From Rhodovulum tesquicola (lineage in GTDB: Bacteria > Pseudomonadota > Alphaproteobacteria > Rhodobacterales > Rhodobacteraceae), in NCBI RefSeq assembly GCF_024128855.1, contig NZ_JAMYDV010000027.1, forward strand, positions 1 to 32,014: 32,014 nt of DNA, given 5' to 3'. Below are positions 22,934 to 30,429 of the stretch, piece by piece. Numbering within the stretch: the first letter of the stretch is position 1; each line of letters starts with the position of its first letter. The notes beneath the pieces were generated by a model. That model was not told where the DNA came from and ran no database searches. It saw only the letters and a program-made list of their open reading frames with translations. A program made the position numbers and the translations under genes.

Positions 22934-24135
22934 TGGCTGATCGCCGTGACCGGATCGACCCGCGCCGCCGCACGTGCCGGCAGGATCGAGGCAAGGATCG
23001 CGCCCAGCACCGTCAGCGTGATCGCCAGCCCGTAGGACCCCTGGGTGATGTCCATCGGCAGGGTGCCGGGCCGGAACGCCTCGCGCGAGGGGAAGGGCAG
23101 AAGCGCCAGATAGCCCAGCCCTGCGCCCATCAGCCCGCCCAGGAGCCCGATCAGCGCGCCCTGGGTGACGAAGACGACGACGACGAACCCCCGCCCCGCG
23201 CCCATGGCCCGCATGATGCCGATCTCCGGCCGGCGGCGATAGGTCGAGAGCAGAAGCGCCGAGGCAACCCCGATCACGATGGTGATCAGGGCAAAGGACT
23301 TCAAGAAGTAGCCTGTCTGCGCCTGCGCATTCAGCGCTTCCTTCAACTGTTCGGCGCCGTCGGTCCAGGGAACGGCATCGAGTCCCGTCAGGCCCCGGAT
23401 CCGCAGCGCGGTCGCGTCGGCGGCGTTGAGGTCGGCCAGCTTGATCTCGATCCGGGTGACGCCCTGCGGCATCGCGAAGAGCGTGCGGGCGGTGGGCAGG
23501 CTGACGAAGACGCTGCTGCTATCGATCATGCCATTGCCGGTCTGGAAGATTCCGCTCAGCGTCAGCATGGTTGACACTCCGCCGGACGATTGCAGCCGCA
23601 GCGTCTGGCCAAGCCCGAGCGACAGATCGTCTGCCAGCCTCTGCCCCAGGACGACAAGCCCCGATCCGAGCCGTGCCGCCCCTTCGACCATATAGCCGTC
23701 GAGGTTCAGGATCGCGGATTCGCGCCCCGGTTCCAGCCCCGTTACGCTGACCTGTGCCACCTGCGCGCCGCGCGTCAGGAACCCCGCGCCCGTGATCTGC
23801 GGCGAGACGGCGACCACACCGCGGACGGCCTCGATCAGCGGGATCCAGGTCGCTGCCTCGGCCAGCGTTGCGGTCCGCATGCGGCCCTTTTCGGTGACGG
23901 CAAGGACATGGCCTTCGGGCGAGATCAGGATGGCGGGCTCTGCATCCTCGGCCTTGATCGTGACATGGCTGATGTCGCCCACGGTCCGTGACAGGATGAA
24001 GTCGGCCAGCCCCCCGATCAGCGCCGACATAAAGACGAAGATGAAGACGCCGACCGCAACGCCGAGCACCAGAAGTGCGGTCTGGGCCTTGCTGGCGGTC
24101 AGGTACCGGATGGCGATCTTCAGCGCATAGAGCAT
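22930..24135 (-). CDS. ABC transporter permease, MacB/FtsX type
   Basis: The protein has 401 aa. One membrane helix near the N-terminus (ALLVLGVAVGVFIFVFMSAL) is followed by a periplasmic domain of about 230 residues (MacB-like) and three helices at the C-terminus (ITIVIGVASALLLSTY; QGALIGLLGGLMGAGLGYLA; ITLTVLGAILASILPA), ending in the FtsX-family ARAAARVDPVTAI. This four-helix topology is that of MacB/LolC/FtsX permeases. The ATG overlaps the stop of the adaptor gene by one base and its stop overlaps the ATPase start, so the three are translationally coupled. A partner outer-membrane channel gene is not in the window. Confidence 0.94.
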   Translation of the reverse strand: MLYALKIAIRYLTASKAQTALLVLGVAVGVFIFVFMSALIGGLADFILSRTVGDISHVTIKAEDAEPAILISPEGHVLAVTEKGRMRTATLAEAATWIPLIEAVRGVVAVSPQITGAGFLTRGAQVAQVSVTGLEPGRESAILNLDGYMVEGAARLGSGLVVLGQRLADDLSLGLGQTLRLQSSGGVSTMLTLSGIFQTGNGMIDSSSVFVSLPTARTLFAMPQGVTRIEIKLADLNAADATALRIRGLTGLDAVPWTDGAEQLKEALNAQAQTGYFLKSFALITIVIGVASALLLSTYRRRPEIGIMRAMGAGRGFVVVVFVTQGALIGLLGGLMGAGLGYLALLPFPSREAFRPGTLPMDITQGSYGLAITLTVLGAILASILPARAAARVDPVTAISQ

Positions 24136-25316
24136 CAGCGGCGCTCCACCCGCACGGCCTGCCCGTCGACGATGCCCGCGGCATCGACTATCACGACATC
24201 GCCCGGCGCAAGTCCGGCGGTCACGATCAGGCGCGCGGCGGGCCAGTCGATCACCGCCACAGGGCGACGGTGTGCGATGCCGTCGACGACGACCAGCACC
24301 GCCGTGCCGTCATCCCCTGTGCGGATTGCCGTGCGCGGCACCGTGACGGCCGCATCCTGACGCTCGACGATGATGTTGGCAGTGACGGTCAGTCCGACCG
24401 GCGCGGTCACGGGGTCGTCGAAGGCAAGCTTCACGGCGAGCCCTCCCGTCGCGGGATCCACCCGTTGCGACACGAAGGCGACTCGACCTCCCCGGCCGGT
24501 CGTATCGCCCAACAGTTGCAGCAACGCCTGCTGGCCTGCGCGGATCTGCATGGCATGGGCTTCGTCCACGTCCGTCTCGACGACCAGCTGGCTCAGATCG
24601 GCGATGGTGAGCAGCACCGTCGAGGGGTCGACGTTCTGTCCGGGTTCCACATTCAGCTCCAGCACCGTTCCCGTGATCGGCGCGCTGATGGTGTAGTCCG
24701 CAAGATGGATCTGCGCCTGTTCGACCAGAGTGGTCATCCGGGTCACATCCTGTGTCGCCGCCTGCAGCGAGCGCTCGGCATCCTCCAGTACCGATCGGGC
24801 GACATTGGCGCCCAGTGCCTGTGTTCGGGCATAGGTTGCGGCCGCCTGCTCCCGCGCCACCCGCGCGGCATCCAGCCCCGCCACGGCCTGCCGCACCATG
24901 GCCTGTTGCGTCGACGAGTCGAGCCTTGCCAGCTCGGTGCCCGACTGCACGGCATCCCCCTCATCGACCAGCACCTCGGCCAGTTGGCCGCTGACGAGCG
25001 CGCGAACGTCCACCGAATGCAGTGCGGCGACCCGTCCGTTGACGGCGAGGACCCGTGTGACAGGGGCAAGAGCCGCTGTCTCGACCGCGACCGGGAAAGG
25101 CGCAGGGTCCCAGGGCCGCAACCACAGGCCCAACCCGATCGCCAGCGCCAGCGCTATCCCTCCCGACCACCAGAACGCGAGGCGTCTGCGTCTCGCGGGG
25201 GTATGCGACGCGGTGGCGGGCCCCTCCAGCATTGCCGAAGCTCGGGCCTCCGCTGCCCCATGTGGCGACGGCGTCGCATGGGCTGCTGCGATGGGGTCCG
25301 GTTCAAGTGTCCACAT
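24135..25316 (-). CDS. Periplasmic adaptor subunit (HlyD/MacA/RND-MFP type)
   Basis: The protein has 393 aa: a polar N-terminus, an Arg cluster and a membrane anchor (about 47-66, WSGGIALALAIGLGLWL), then a lipoyl/barrel-sandwich domain (VDVRALVSGQLAEVLVDEGD), an alpha-hairpin of about 70 residues, the second lipoyl half (ISAPITGTVLELNVEPGQNV) and beta-barrel parts. This is the membrane-fusion protein that links the permease to an outer-membrane channel. ATG 25316 with CAGGA upstream was preferred over an in-frame TTG at 25364. First gene of the operon; the promoter probably lies just upstream, where no GGAAC-type motif is seen. Confidence 0.93.
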   Translation of the reverse strand: MWTLEPDPIAAAHATPSPHGAAEARASAMLEGPATASHTPARRRRLAFWWSGGIALALAIGLGLWLRPWDPAPFPVAVETAALAPVTRVLAVNGRVAALHSVDVRALVSGQLAEVLVDEGDAVQSGTELARLDSSTQQAMVRQAVAGLDAARVAREQAAATYARTQALGANVARSVLEDAERSLQAATQDVTRMTTLVEQAQIHLADYTISAPITGTVLELNVEPGQNVDPSTVLLTIADLSQLVVETDVDEAHAMQIRAGQQALLQLLGDTTGRGGRVAFVSQRVDPATGGLAVKLAFDDPVTAPVGLTVTANIIVERQDAAVTVPRTAIRTGDDGTAVLVVVDGIAHRRPVAVIDWPAARLIVTAGLAPGDVVIVDAAGIVDGQAVRVERR

Positions 25317-25382
25317 GGTGCAATCCTGAGGCGGGCCCGCAGGTGACCCTGACGCTTCTGTCAAGCATCACGCCACGCAGGG

Positions 25383-25530
25383 TTATTCGCCCGGCAGGAC
25401 GGCAGCGTTGATGTGGATCAGTTTTGCAATTGCCTTCACGTGCTCCATCCCGTCCGACAGGAAGCCGCCGGTGCCGCAGGTGGGATCGTAGAGGGTCCGG
25501 ATCAGGGTAAGCGAGGGTTTCCGCGCGGGG
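25383..25530 (-). pseudogene. Type I restriction methylase HsdM, internal fragment
   Basis: The minus-strand frame contains LIRTLYDPTCGTGGFLSDGM and then EHVKAIAKLIHINAAVLPGE before a TAA at 25385-25383. This is the S-adenosylmethionine motif I region of HsdM N6-adenine methylases (RTLYDPTCGTGGFLSDGMEHV). After EHV the similarity stops and the frame ends, and upstream of about 25530 it is also lost. A full HsdM has about 500 aa, so only some 45 residues remain. It is a non-functional remnant of a lost restriction-modification locus, adjoining other debris. Confidence 0.7.
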
Positions 25531-25715
25531 GTGATGTCTACGAGTGCGACGAGGTCGTGTCGGCGGACCTGTCCGCGCATGCCCGCATCATGGCCCTCGC
25601 CCGCATCGAAGCGGCACTGTCGCTGGTCCGGGACGGCGCGGTCTATCCGCGGCTCTGCGCACCTTTCTGCAGAAGCTGCCGGTCGCGCGATGTCATCCGG
25701 GTCGATAGCGGATGA
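25526..25715 (+). pseudogene. Unidentified C-terminal coding fragment
   Basis: The plus-strand frame reads DVYECDEVVSADLSAHARIM, then ALARIEAALSLVRDGAVYPR and ends near VIRVDSG at TGA 25713-25715. Third positions are strongly G/C, and the composition looks like genuine protein with a Cys-containing tail (LCAPFCRSC). No start is present at its left edge, which abuts the hsdM fragment. I do not recognise the family. It is probably the tail of a gene truncated by rearrangement; the opposite-strand reading is less protein-like. Confidence 0.35.
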
Positions 25716-25810
25716 GCTGGAGCTGACTGAACTGATGCGGTGGATGCCCCCACCCAGCGGCATCTCGTATGCCATGATGGTTCCGCAGGAACCGAACGGA
25801 GGGCACATCG

Positions 25811-26419
25811 ATGACGACGACGATCAGCATGCTGGCGATCGACCTGGCGAAGGGCAGCTTCCAAGTTTGCGCAATCGGACCGGATTGGGCGGTTCTATAC
25901 AACCGCGTGCTATCCCGGGCCCGTCTGATGACACTATTGGCAGAACAGTCGGCCTGCGTGGTTGCGATGGAGGCCTGCGCCACGTCGCATCATTGGGGCC
26001 GCGTGGCGCAGTCCCACGGCCACGAGGTGCGCCTGGTGTCGGCAGCGTATGTGAAGCCTTTCGTCAAACGGCAGAAGAACGACAAGGCTGATGCCGAAGC
26101 CATCGCGGAGGCGGCCTCGCGCCCGACCATGCGGTTCGTGGCCGTGAAAGGTGCCGAGACCCAAGGCCGGGCGGTGGCGTTCCGGACGCATCAGTGCCTG
26201 GTGCGGCAGCGCACACAGCTCATCAACGCGCTGCGGGGGCATCTGGCCGAGTTCGGCCTGAGTGCGGTTCACGTGAACCGCGTCTTGCGGCAGCTTCGCG
26301 AAGCTGGGCTGGTGACCTTCCGGGACGGCCGTGTGACGTTTCACGACCATGGCGGGCTGGTGAAACTTGCAGAGTTCGATCCGGCCTATCTGGATCAGAC
26401 CGGACCGCTGCTGACATGA
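25811..26419 (+). CDS. Chimera: IS110 transposase N-terminus fused to Crp/Fnr C-terminus
   Basis: This is a 202-aa open frame. Residues 1-149 are the RuvC-like DEDD domain of an IS110-family transposase (AIDLAKGSF with Asp11, MEACATSHHW with Glu54, KNDKADAEAI with Asp91 and Asp94, then RTQLINALRGHLAEFG). From residue 150 the sequence is the C-terminal half of a Crp/Fnr regulator (LSAVHVNRVLRQLREAGLVT to YLDQTGPLLT), 38 of 53 residues identical to the Crp/Fnr protein at 1851. The switch lies at about 26255-26260, where both parents may have shared a short GG-CTGAG-like stretch. GGAGGG precedes the ATG. The transposase lacks its catalytic-Ser C-terminal half, and the regulator part keeps the recognition helix and wing but not the sensor domain or all of the HTH. 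Function, if any, is unknown; it is best seen as a truncated IS joined to a broken regulator gene. Confidence 0.88.
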   Translation: MTTTISMLAIDLAKGSFQVCAIGPDWAVLYNRVLSRARLMTLLAEQSACVVAMEACATSHHWGRVAQSHGHEVRLVSAAYVKPFVKRQKNDKADAEAIAEAASRPTMRFVAVKGAETQGRAVAFRTHQCLVRQRTQLINALRGHLAEFGLSAVHVNRVLRQLREAGLVTFRDGRVTFHDHGGLVKLAEFDPAYLDQTGPLLT

Positions 26420-26666
26420 GAGGGCCGCCCTCCGTCGATCGGCAGGCGGCCCGGGCGGTCGGATCAGACGGCGGAGGACACGCGAGCGCGTGGGTCGCCG
26501 CGTCGAGTTCCCTGTTGGTCTCGGCGTCGTTCTTCGCCATGTCTGCCTTCTCGGCGGCCTGGTAATGCTTCAGGGCCGCATCCTTCTTCGGGCCGGCGGG
26601 CGCCTTGTCCCAGGCGGCCTTGACGGATTTCATCTTGTCGGCCGTGTTGGTCTGTTCGGGAGTCAT
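26223..26666 (-). CDS. Paralogue of the 64-aa helical protein, stop codon lost (147-aa frame)
   Basis: Residues 1-63 (MTPEQTNTADKMKSVKAAWD, then KAPAGPKKDAALKHYQAAEK, to ATHALA) match the protein at 2628-2822. Where copy 1 has its stop after ALA, this copy has TGT, and the frame continues for another 84 codons antisense to the chimeric gene at 25811-26419 before stopping at 26223. The extension (CPPPSDPTARAACRSTEGG and on) has no family resemblance. Either a point change removed the stop or a small indel changed the frame; in the neighbouring frame a TGA occurs at 26464. AAAGGA lies about ten bases before ATG 26666. Like copy 1, it is convergent with a Crp/Fnr sequence. Confidence 0.7.
   Translation of the reverse strand: MTPEQTNTADKMKSVKAAWDKAPAGPKKDAALKHYQAAEKADMAKNDAETNRELDAATHALACPPPSDPTARAACRSTEGGPLMSAAVRSDPDRPDRTLQVSPARHGRETSHGRPGRSPAQLREAAARRGSREPHSGRTRPDAPAAR
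26422..26452. terminator. Hairpin between the chimera and the second 64-aa copy
   Basis: GGGCCGCC (26422-26429) pairs with GGCGGCCC (26445-26452) across a 15-base loop. It holds the same position as the hairpin at 2589-2611 in the intact copy of the module. There is no T-run. Confidence 0.4.
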
Positions 26667-26699
26667 GGGGTGTGTCCTTTCGTGGACGTTCCGAGAATA

Positions 26700-26752
26700 A
26701 GAAGCGTGCCGACATGCCGACCTTTTGGGGATCGGCGCGCCCACACGCTTCT
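26700..26752 (-). promoter_or_regulatory. Hairpin in the leader of the second 64-aa copy
   Basis: AGAAGCGTG (26700-26708) pairs with CACGCTTCT (26744-26752), with an inner GCCGA/TCGGC stem. It begins 34 bases upstream of ATG 26666. It is comparable in place to the hairpin at 2863-2903 before copy 1. The role is unknown. Confidence 0.3.
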
Positions 26753-27179
26753 CGGGTACTCGGAAAACTGCCCCGCCAAATATTCGGCAGGCATGTTCCG
26801 TCTAGCCGATGACAACGTGCTGCCGCACTGACGCAGGTTAGTCCCGACGCGCGCAGCGGATCGATCTCGCAGACGACAGGACAGCAGGGGCCGGCGTCGG
26901 TCGGGCCTAGCCCGTGCGCACGCGGTCGAGAGCCGCCCCCCGGGGACCGAGGGCGGATCGGCAAGACCCCCTCTGGCGGCGGACCAGCCGATACGCGGAT
27001 CCAACCAGGCCCCCGGCTACCAGGAGGTGGGCGCCCGCAACGCTGATCCAGGTAAGTGCATCGCCTGCCGACTGTGAGAAGATTGGAAATCGGGGTCGCT
27101 TGCCGCGCGATGACCGGCGCGTGTCGTCCCGTTTCGGCATTGGCGCCTCCGGCAGGCGCAGGCATCAAGGAAAAAGATC
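26753..27179. other. Mostly gene-free stretch
   Basis: The only candidate here is a weak minus-strand frame at 26907-27140. No GGAAC-type promoter and no RNA gene were recognised before the DUF3185 gene at 27180. Confidence 0.5.
26907..27140 (-). CDS. Possible small membrane protein (77 aa), weak
   Basis: The frame starts MPKRDDTRRSSRGKRPRFPI and has one hydrophobic stretch (ALTWISVAGAHLLVAGGLVG) followed by positive residues. GGAGG five or six bases before the ATG is a good ribosome site. There is no family match, and the tail is rich in Arg and Gly as in shadow frames of GC-rich DNA. It lies divergent to the DUF3185 gene, 40 bases apart. Confidence 0.3.
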   Translation of the reverse strand: MPKRDDTRRSSRGKRPRFPIFSQSAGDALTWISVAGAHLLVAGGLVGSAYRLVRRQRGSCRSALGPRGAALDRVRTG

Positions 27180-27392
27180 ATGACACAGACAAACATCATC
27201 GGGCTCGTCGTGCTCGCAGTCGGCACAATTCTGCTGTTCTTCGCCTGGAGGGCATCGAATACGCCGGTCGAACAGGTATCGGAGGCGCTGACCGGCCGCT
27301 TCACCGGCAATACGATGTGGTATCTGATCGGTGGGGTGATCGGTGTCGTGGCGGGCGGCGCACTGCTTGTCCGCGGCTTTGCCCGCGTCTGA
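27180..27392 (+). CDS. DUF3185 family small membrane protein (70 aa)
   Basis: The protein starts MTQTNIIGLVVLAVGTILLF, has a polar loop (RASNTPVEQVSEALTGRFTG) and a second helix (MWYLIGGVIGVVAGGALLV). Two helices with the central SN...VSEALTG loop and TMWYLIGG are the DUF3185 pattern; function unknown, inner membrane expected. An AAGGAAAAA precedes the ATG. It is followed 98 bases later by another two-helix membrane protein on the same strand, perhaps one transcript. Confidence 0.88.
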   Translation: MTQTNIIGLVVLAVGTILLFFAWRASNTPVEQVSEALTGRFTGNTMWYLIGGVIGVVAGGALLVRGFARV

Positions 27393-27490
27393 ATCGTTCG
27401 GCGGTGACGATCCCGGAAGGGGGCGTCGCCGCAGATGTCTCTCCGGGCCACCACCGGCCCGACAACCTCAACTTTCCAGGAACCGATCCA

Positions 27491-27682
27491 ATGAACCTCG
27501 TAAATCTCGTTGTCACTCTTGTCGTCGTCGGCGTCGGGCTTTGGGCGATCAACACCTATCTCCCGATGGATCGCAAGATAAAGCAGATCCTCAACGTGGT
27601 GGTCGTGATCCTCGTCGTCCTCTGGCTGCTGCGCGGCTTCGGCCTTCTGGGAGACATCGGCACGATCAGCGTCGGTGGCTGA
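27491..27682 (+). CDS. Thivi_2564-family small membrane protein (63 aa)
   Basis: The protein reads MNLVNLVVTLVVVGVGLWAI, then NTYLPMDRKIKQILNVVVVI, and ends GDIGTISVGG. Two helices around the conserved INTYLPMD motif mark the small Thivi_2564-type membrane family, which is of unknown function. AGGAA lies eight or nine bases before the ATG. Its last eight bases overlap the GTG start of the MlaE-type permease, so it may be the first gene of the lipid-transport operon. Confidence 0.85.
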   Translation: MNLVNLVVTLVVVGVGLWAINTYLPMDRKIKQILNVVVVILVVLWLLRGFGLLGDIGTISVGG

Positions 27683-28754
27683 GACGACCACGCTGGCCAA
27701 GTCGACTTTGGCCCTTTCGGGTCCGGTGACACTGGCCACCCTCGGCGCGGTTCGTGCGCGGCTTGACAAGGCCGCAGCCGACGCTGCGGTGGATGTCTCT
27801 GCGGTCACGCGGCTGGATACGGCGGGGGCGTGGCTGCTGAGCGCGACCGGTCGGCGCGTCGAGGGCGGCGACGAAGCCCAGCGCCTGCTGATCCGGACGG
27901 TGGGGGACGCCATGCCGTCGGCTGTCAAGGTCGAGCCGCGCGGCCTGGGGCAGCGTGCAGGCGATGTGCTGGCGGGTGTCGGCATGGCCGTGGGCGGATT
28001 TCTGGCCGCAACGGCGCAGAGCCTCGGGTTTCTGGGCGTCGTCATGGCCCGGCTGGCCGCCACGCTGGCCCGTCCCCGGCGCCTTCGGCTGACCGCCCTC
28101 GTGCACCACATGCAGGATGTCGGGCTGAACGCCGTACCGATCGTGGCGCTGATGGGCTTTCTCATCGGTGTCGTGCTGGCGTTTCAGGGTGCTGCGCAGC
28201 TGCGCCAGTTCGGGGCCGAGGTCTTCGTGGTCGACCTGATCGCGGTCTCGATCCTGCGCGAACTGGGCATTCTGCTGACAGCGATCATCGTCGCGGGGCG
28301 CTCGGCCTCTGCCTTCACCGCGGCCATCGGCTCGATGAAGATGCGCGAGGAGATCGACGCGATGCGCGTGCTCGGGCTGGACCCAATCGAATTGCTGGTG
28401 CTGCCGCGCCTTCTGGCGCTGGTGATCATGCTGCCGATCCTGGGGATGGTCGCCAACCTGTCCGGACTGTTCGGCGGCGGGCTGATGGCCTGGATCGAGC
28501 TTGGCATCTCGCCCAGCCAGTTCCGCACGCAATTGCTGGCGGATGTCGACGCGGCCCAGGCGCTGGTCGGCCTGTCCAAGGCGCCGGTCTTCGCGGCGAT
28601 CATCGCGCTGGTGGGCTGTCAGCAGGGGTTGCTGGTCGAGGGCGATGCGGAATCCCTGGGCATGCGGACCTCGCGCGCGGTGGTGATCGCGATCTTTCTG
28701 GTGATCGTGGTGGACGCGCTTTTCTCGGTGTTCTTTGCGGTCTGGGGGGTGTGA
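27675..28754 (+). CDS. mlaE: MlaE-type lipid ABC permease with N-terminal STAS-like domain
   Basis: The protein has 359 aa. Residues about 1-90 form a STAS-like domain (STLALSGPVTLATLGAVRAR; VTRLDTAGAWLL), related to MlaB. From about 100 it is an MlaE/YrbE permease (VGLNAVPIVALMGFLIGVVL, ELGILLTAIIVAGRSASAFT, and the helical block MREEIDAMRVLGLDPIELL) with five or so membrane helices. The family moves phospholipids between the membranes. The GTG start at 27675 overlaps the preceding gene by eight bases; its stop overlaps the ATPase ATG (TGATG). Having the MlaB-like part fused to the permease explains the lack of a separate mlaB gene. Confidence 0.93.
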   Translation: MAETTTLAKSTLALSGPVTLATLGAVRARLDKAAADAAVDVSAVTRLDTAGAWLLSATGRRVEGGDEAQRLLIRTVGDAMPSAVKVEPRGLGQRAGDVLAGVGMAVGGFLAATAQSLGFLGVVMARLAATLARPRRLRLTALVHHMQDVGLNAVPIVALMGFLIGVVLAFQGAAQLRQFGAEVFVVDLIAVSILRELGILLTAIIVAGRSASAFTAAIGSMKMREEIDAMRVLGLDPIELLVLPRLLALVIMLPILGMVANLSGLFGGGLMAWIELGISPSQFRTQLLADVDAAQALVGLSKAPVFAAIIALVGCQQGLLVEGDAESLGMRTSRAVVIAIFLVIVVDALFSVFFAVWGV

Positions 28755-29527
28755 TGCAGGCCGAGACCGTCATCGAGGTCAGGGGCCTGACCAACCGCTT
28801 CGGCGCGAACGTGGTCCACGAGGACCTGTCGCTCGACGTGATGCGGGGCGAGGTGCTCGGGGTCGTCGGCGCCTCGGGCAGCGGGAAATCGGTGCTTCTG
28901 CGCAGCATCGTGGGGCTGATGACCCCGAGCGCGGGGCAGATCACCATGCTGGGCACGGATGTGCTGGGCGCCAGCGCGGCCGACCGGGCGGCAGCGAGCG
29001 TGCGCACCGGCGTGATGTTCCAGGACGGCGCGCTGTTCTCGGCGCTGACCGTGCGCGAGAACGTCGCGGCGCCGATGCGCGAACGGCTGGGGGTCGACGC
29101 GAAAACCCGGGCTTCGCTGGCCGATCTGCGCATTTCCATGGTCGGCCTGCCGCCCGAGGCGGGCGATCTGTTTCCCGCCGCGCTGTCCGGGGGCATGCGC
29201 AAGCGCGCGGGGCTGGCGCGCGCCCTGTCGCTCGACCCCGAGATCCTGTTTCTGGATGAACCCACGGCCGGCCTCGACCCGATCAGCGCCTCGGCCTTCG
29301 ACACGCTGTTGAATTCGCTGCGCAAGGCCCTCGGATTGACGGTGTTTCTGGTGACCCATGACCTCGACACGTTGCAGGCCACCTGCGACCGGGTCGCCGT
29401 GCTGGCCCGGCGCCGGGTGCTGGTGACGGGGACCATGGCCCAGATGCGGGCCGTCGATGACCCATGGGTGCAGTCCTATTTCAACGGCCCGCGCGCCCAC
29501 GTGGCCCTGGACGTGGCGGGCGGCTGA
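28754..29527 (+). CDS. mlaF: MlaF-type ABC ATPase
   Basis: The protein has 257 aa: Walker A GASGSGKS (39-46), Q-loop Gln90 (VMFQDGALFSALTVREN, typical of MlaF), signature LSGGMRKRAGLARAL (from 144), Walker B ILFLDE with Glu169, and H-loop His202. The LSGGMRKR signature and MFQDGALFSALTV stretch separate it from other ABC ATPases and place it with MlaF/Ttg2A. It powers lipid transfer together with the permease before it and the MCE protein after it; start and stop overlap both neighbours (TGATG), showing tight coupling. Confidence 0.94.
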   Translation: MQAETVIEVRGLTNRFGANVVHEDLSLDVMRGEVLGVVGASGSGKSVLLRSIVGLMTPSAGQITMLGTDVLGASAADRAAASVRTGVMFQDGALFSALTVRENVAAPMRERLGVDAKTRASLADLRISMVGLPPEAGDLFPAALSGGMRKRAGLARALSLDPEILFLDEPTAGLDPISASAFDTLLNSLRKALGLTVFLVTHDLDTLQATCDRVAVLARRRVLVTGTMAQMRAVDDPWVQSYFNGPRAHVALDVAGG

Positions 29528-30429
29528 TGGAAACCCGCGCGCGCTTCGTGCTGATGGGGCTGGTCACGATCCTTGGCCTTCTCGCCGGACTGGGATTTGT
29601 CCTGTGGCTTGCCAAGGTCCAGATCGACCGGACCTACGCGCAATACGACATCCGCTTCGGCACGGTCGCAGGTCTGAGCCAGACCGGCGCCGTCCGCTAT
29701 AATGGCGTGGATGTCGGCAAGGTCGTGAGCATCGCGCTGGACCGGGATGATCCCTCGCTGGTGCGCGTGCGCATCGAGGTCTTCGCCAGCACCCCCATCC
29801 GCGCCGACACCGTCGCGACGCTTGCCTCGCAGGGCGTGACGGGCGTCGCCTTCATCGCGCTCGAAGGGGGCAGCGCCGACGCCGAGCCCCTGAAGCGGGT
29901 GCCTCCGGCGGACGTGCCGGTGATCCCGTCCGGAAGATCGGTGGTGCAGGATCTGATGATCACCGGGCCCGACCTGCTGGCGGAGGCGACCGCCCTCATC
30001 GCCGAGGTCCGGGGCTTTGCCACGCCGCAGAACCGCGAAGCCGTGGCGGGACTGCTCGCCAACCTGGCAGACGCCAGCGGGCGGATCGACGCGCTCGCCA
30101 CGCGTGCCGAGGCGACGCTCTCGCGGGTCGACGCGGTCCTCGCTGCGGCAGAATCGGGGGTCACGGCCGCCGACGGCCTGCTTGCGCGCGACGTGCCGGC
30201 GCTTGTCGCCGATCTCCGCTCTGCCGTCGACAGCACGGCCGGGGCGATGGACGGGATCCGCGGACTGACCCGGGGCGATCTGCCGCGACTCTCGGCGCAG
30301 GTCGGCACGCTGATCCAGGATGCAAGCGGCGTGATCGCGCGGTTCGACGCGCTTGCCCGCCAGATCGGCAGCGATCCCGGCCGTTTTCTTCTGGGCAACG
30401 AGACCCCGGAATACAGGAGGTCCCGATGA
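29527..30429 (+). CDS. mlaD: MlaD-type MCE-domain substrate-binding protein
   Basis: The protein has 300 aa. A single N-terminal membrane anchor (LMGLVTILGLLAGLGFVLWL) is followed by one MCE domain, about residues 38-120 (YDIRFGTVAGLSQTGAVRYN; GVDVGKVVSI; LASQGVTGVAFIALEGG), and a C-terminal part of about 140 residues with long helices (LLANLADASGRIDALATRAE). It is longer than E. coli MlaD (about 180 aa), as in many alphaproteobacterial MCE proteins whose helical tail may form a periplasmic tube. It is predicted to be anchored in the inner membrane and to carry lipid across the periplasm. The ATG overlaps the ATPase stop. Confidence 0.93.
   Translation: METRARFVLMGLVTILGLLAGLGFVLWLAKVQIDRTYAQYDIRFGTVAGLSQTGAVRYNGVDVGKVVSIALDRDDPSLVRVRIEVFASTPIRADTVATLASQGVTGVAFIALEGGSADAEPLKRVPPADVPVIPSGRSVVQDLMITGPDLLAEATALIAEVRGFATPQNREAVAGLLANLADASGRIDALATRAEATLSRVDAVLAAAESGVTAADGLLARDVPALVADLRSAVDSTAGAMDGIRGLTRGDLPRLSAQVGTLIQDASGVIARFDALARQIGSDPGRFLLGNETPEYRRSR

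Noticed and set aside
27017-28532. Long minus-strand frames opposite the MlaE gene
   Set aside because: They are antisense to a well-conserved permease and show no domains.
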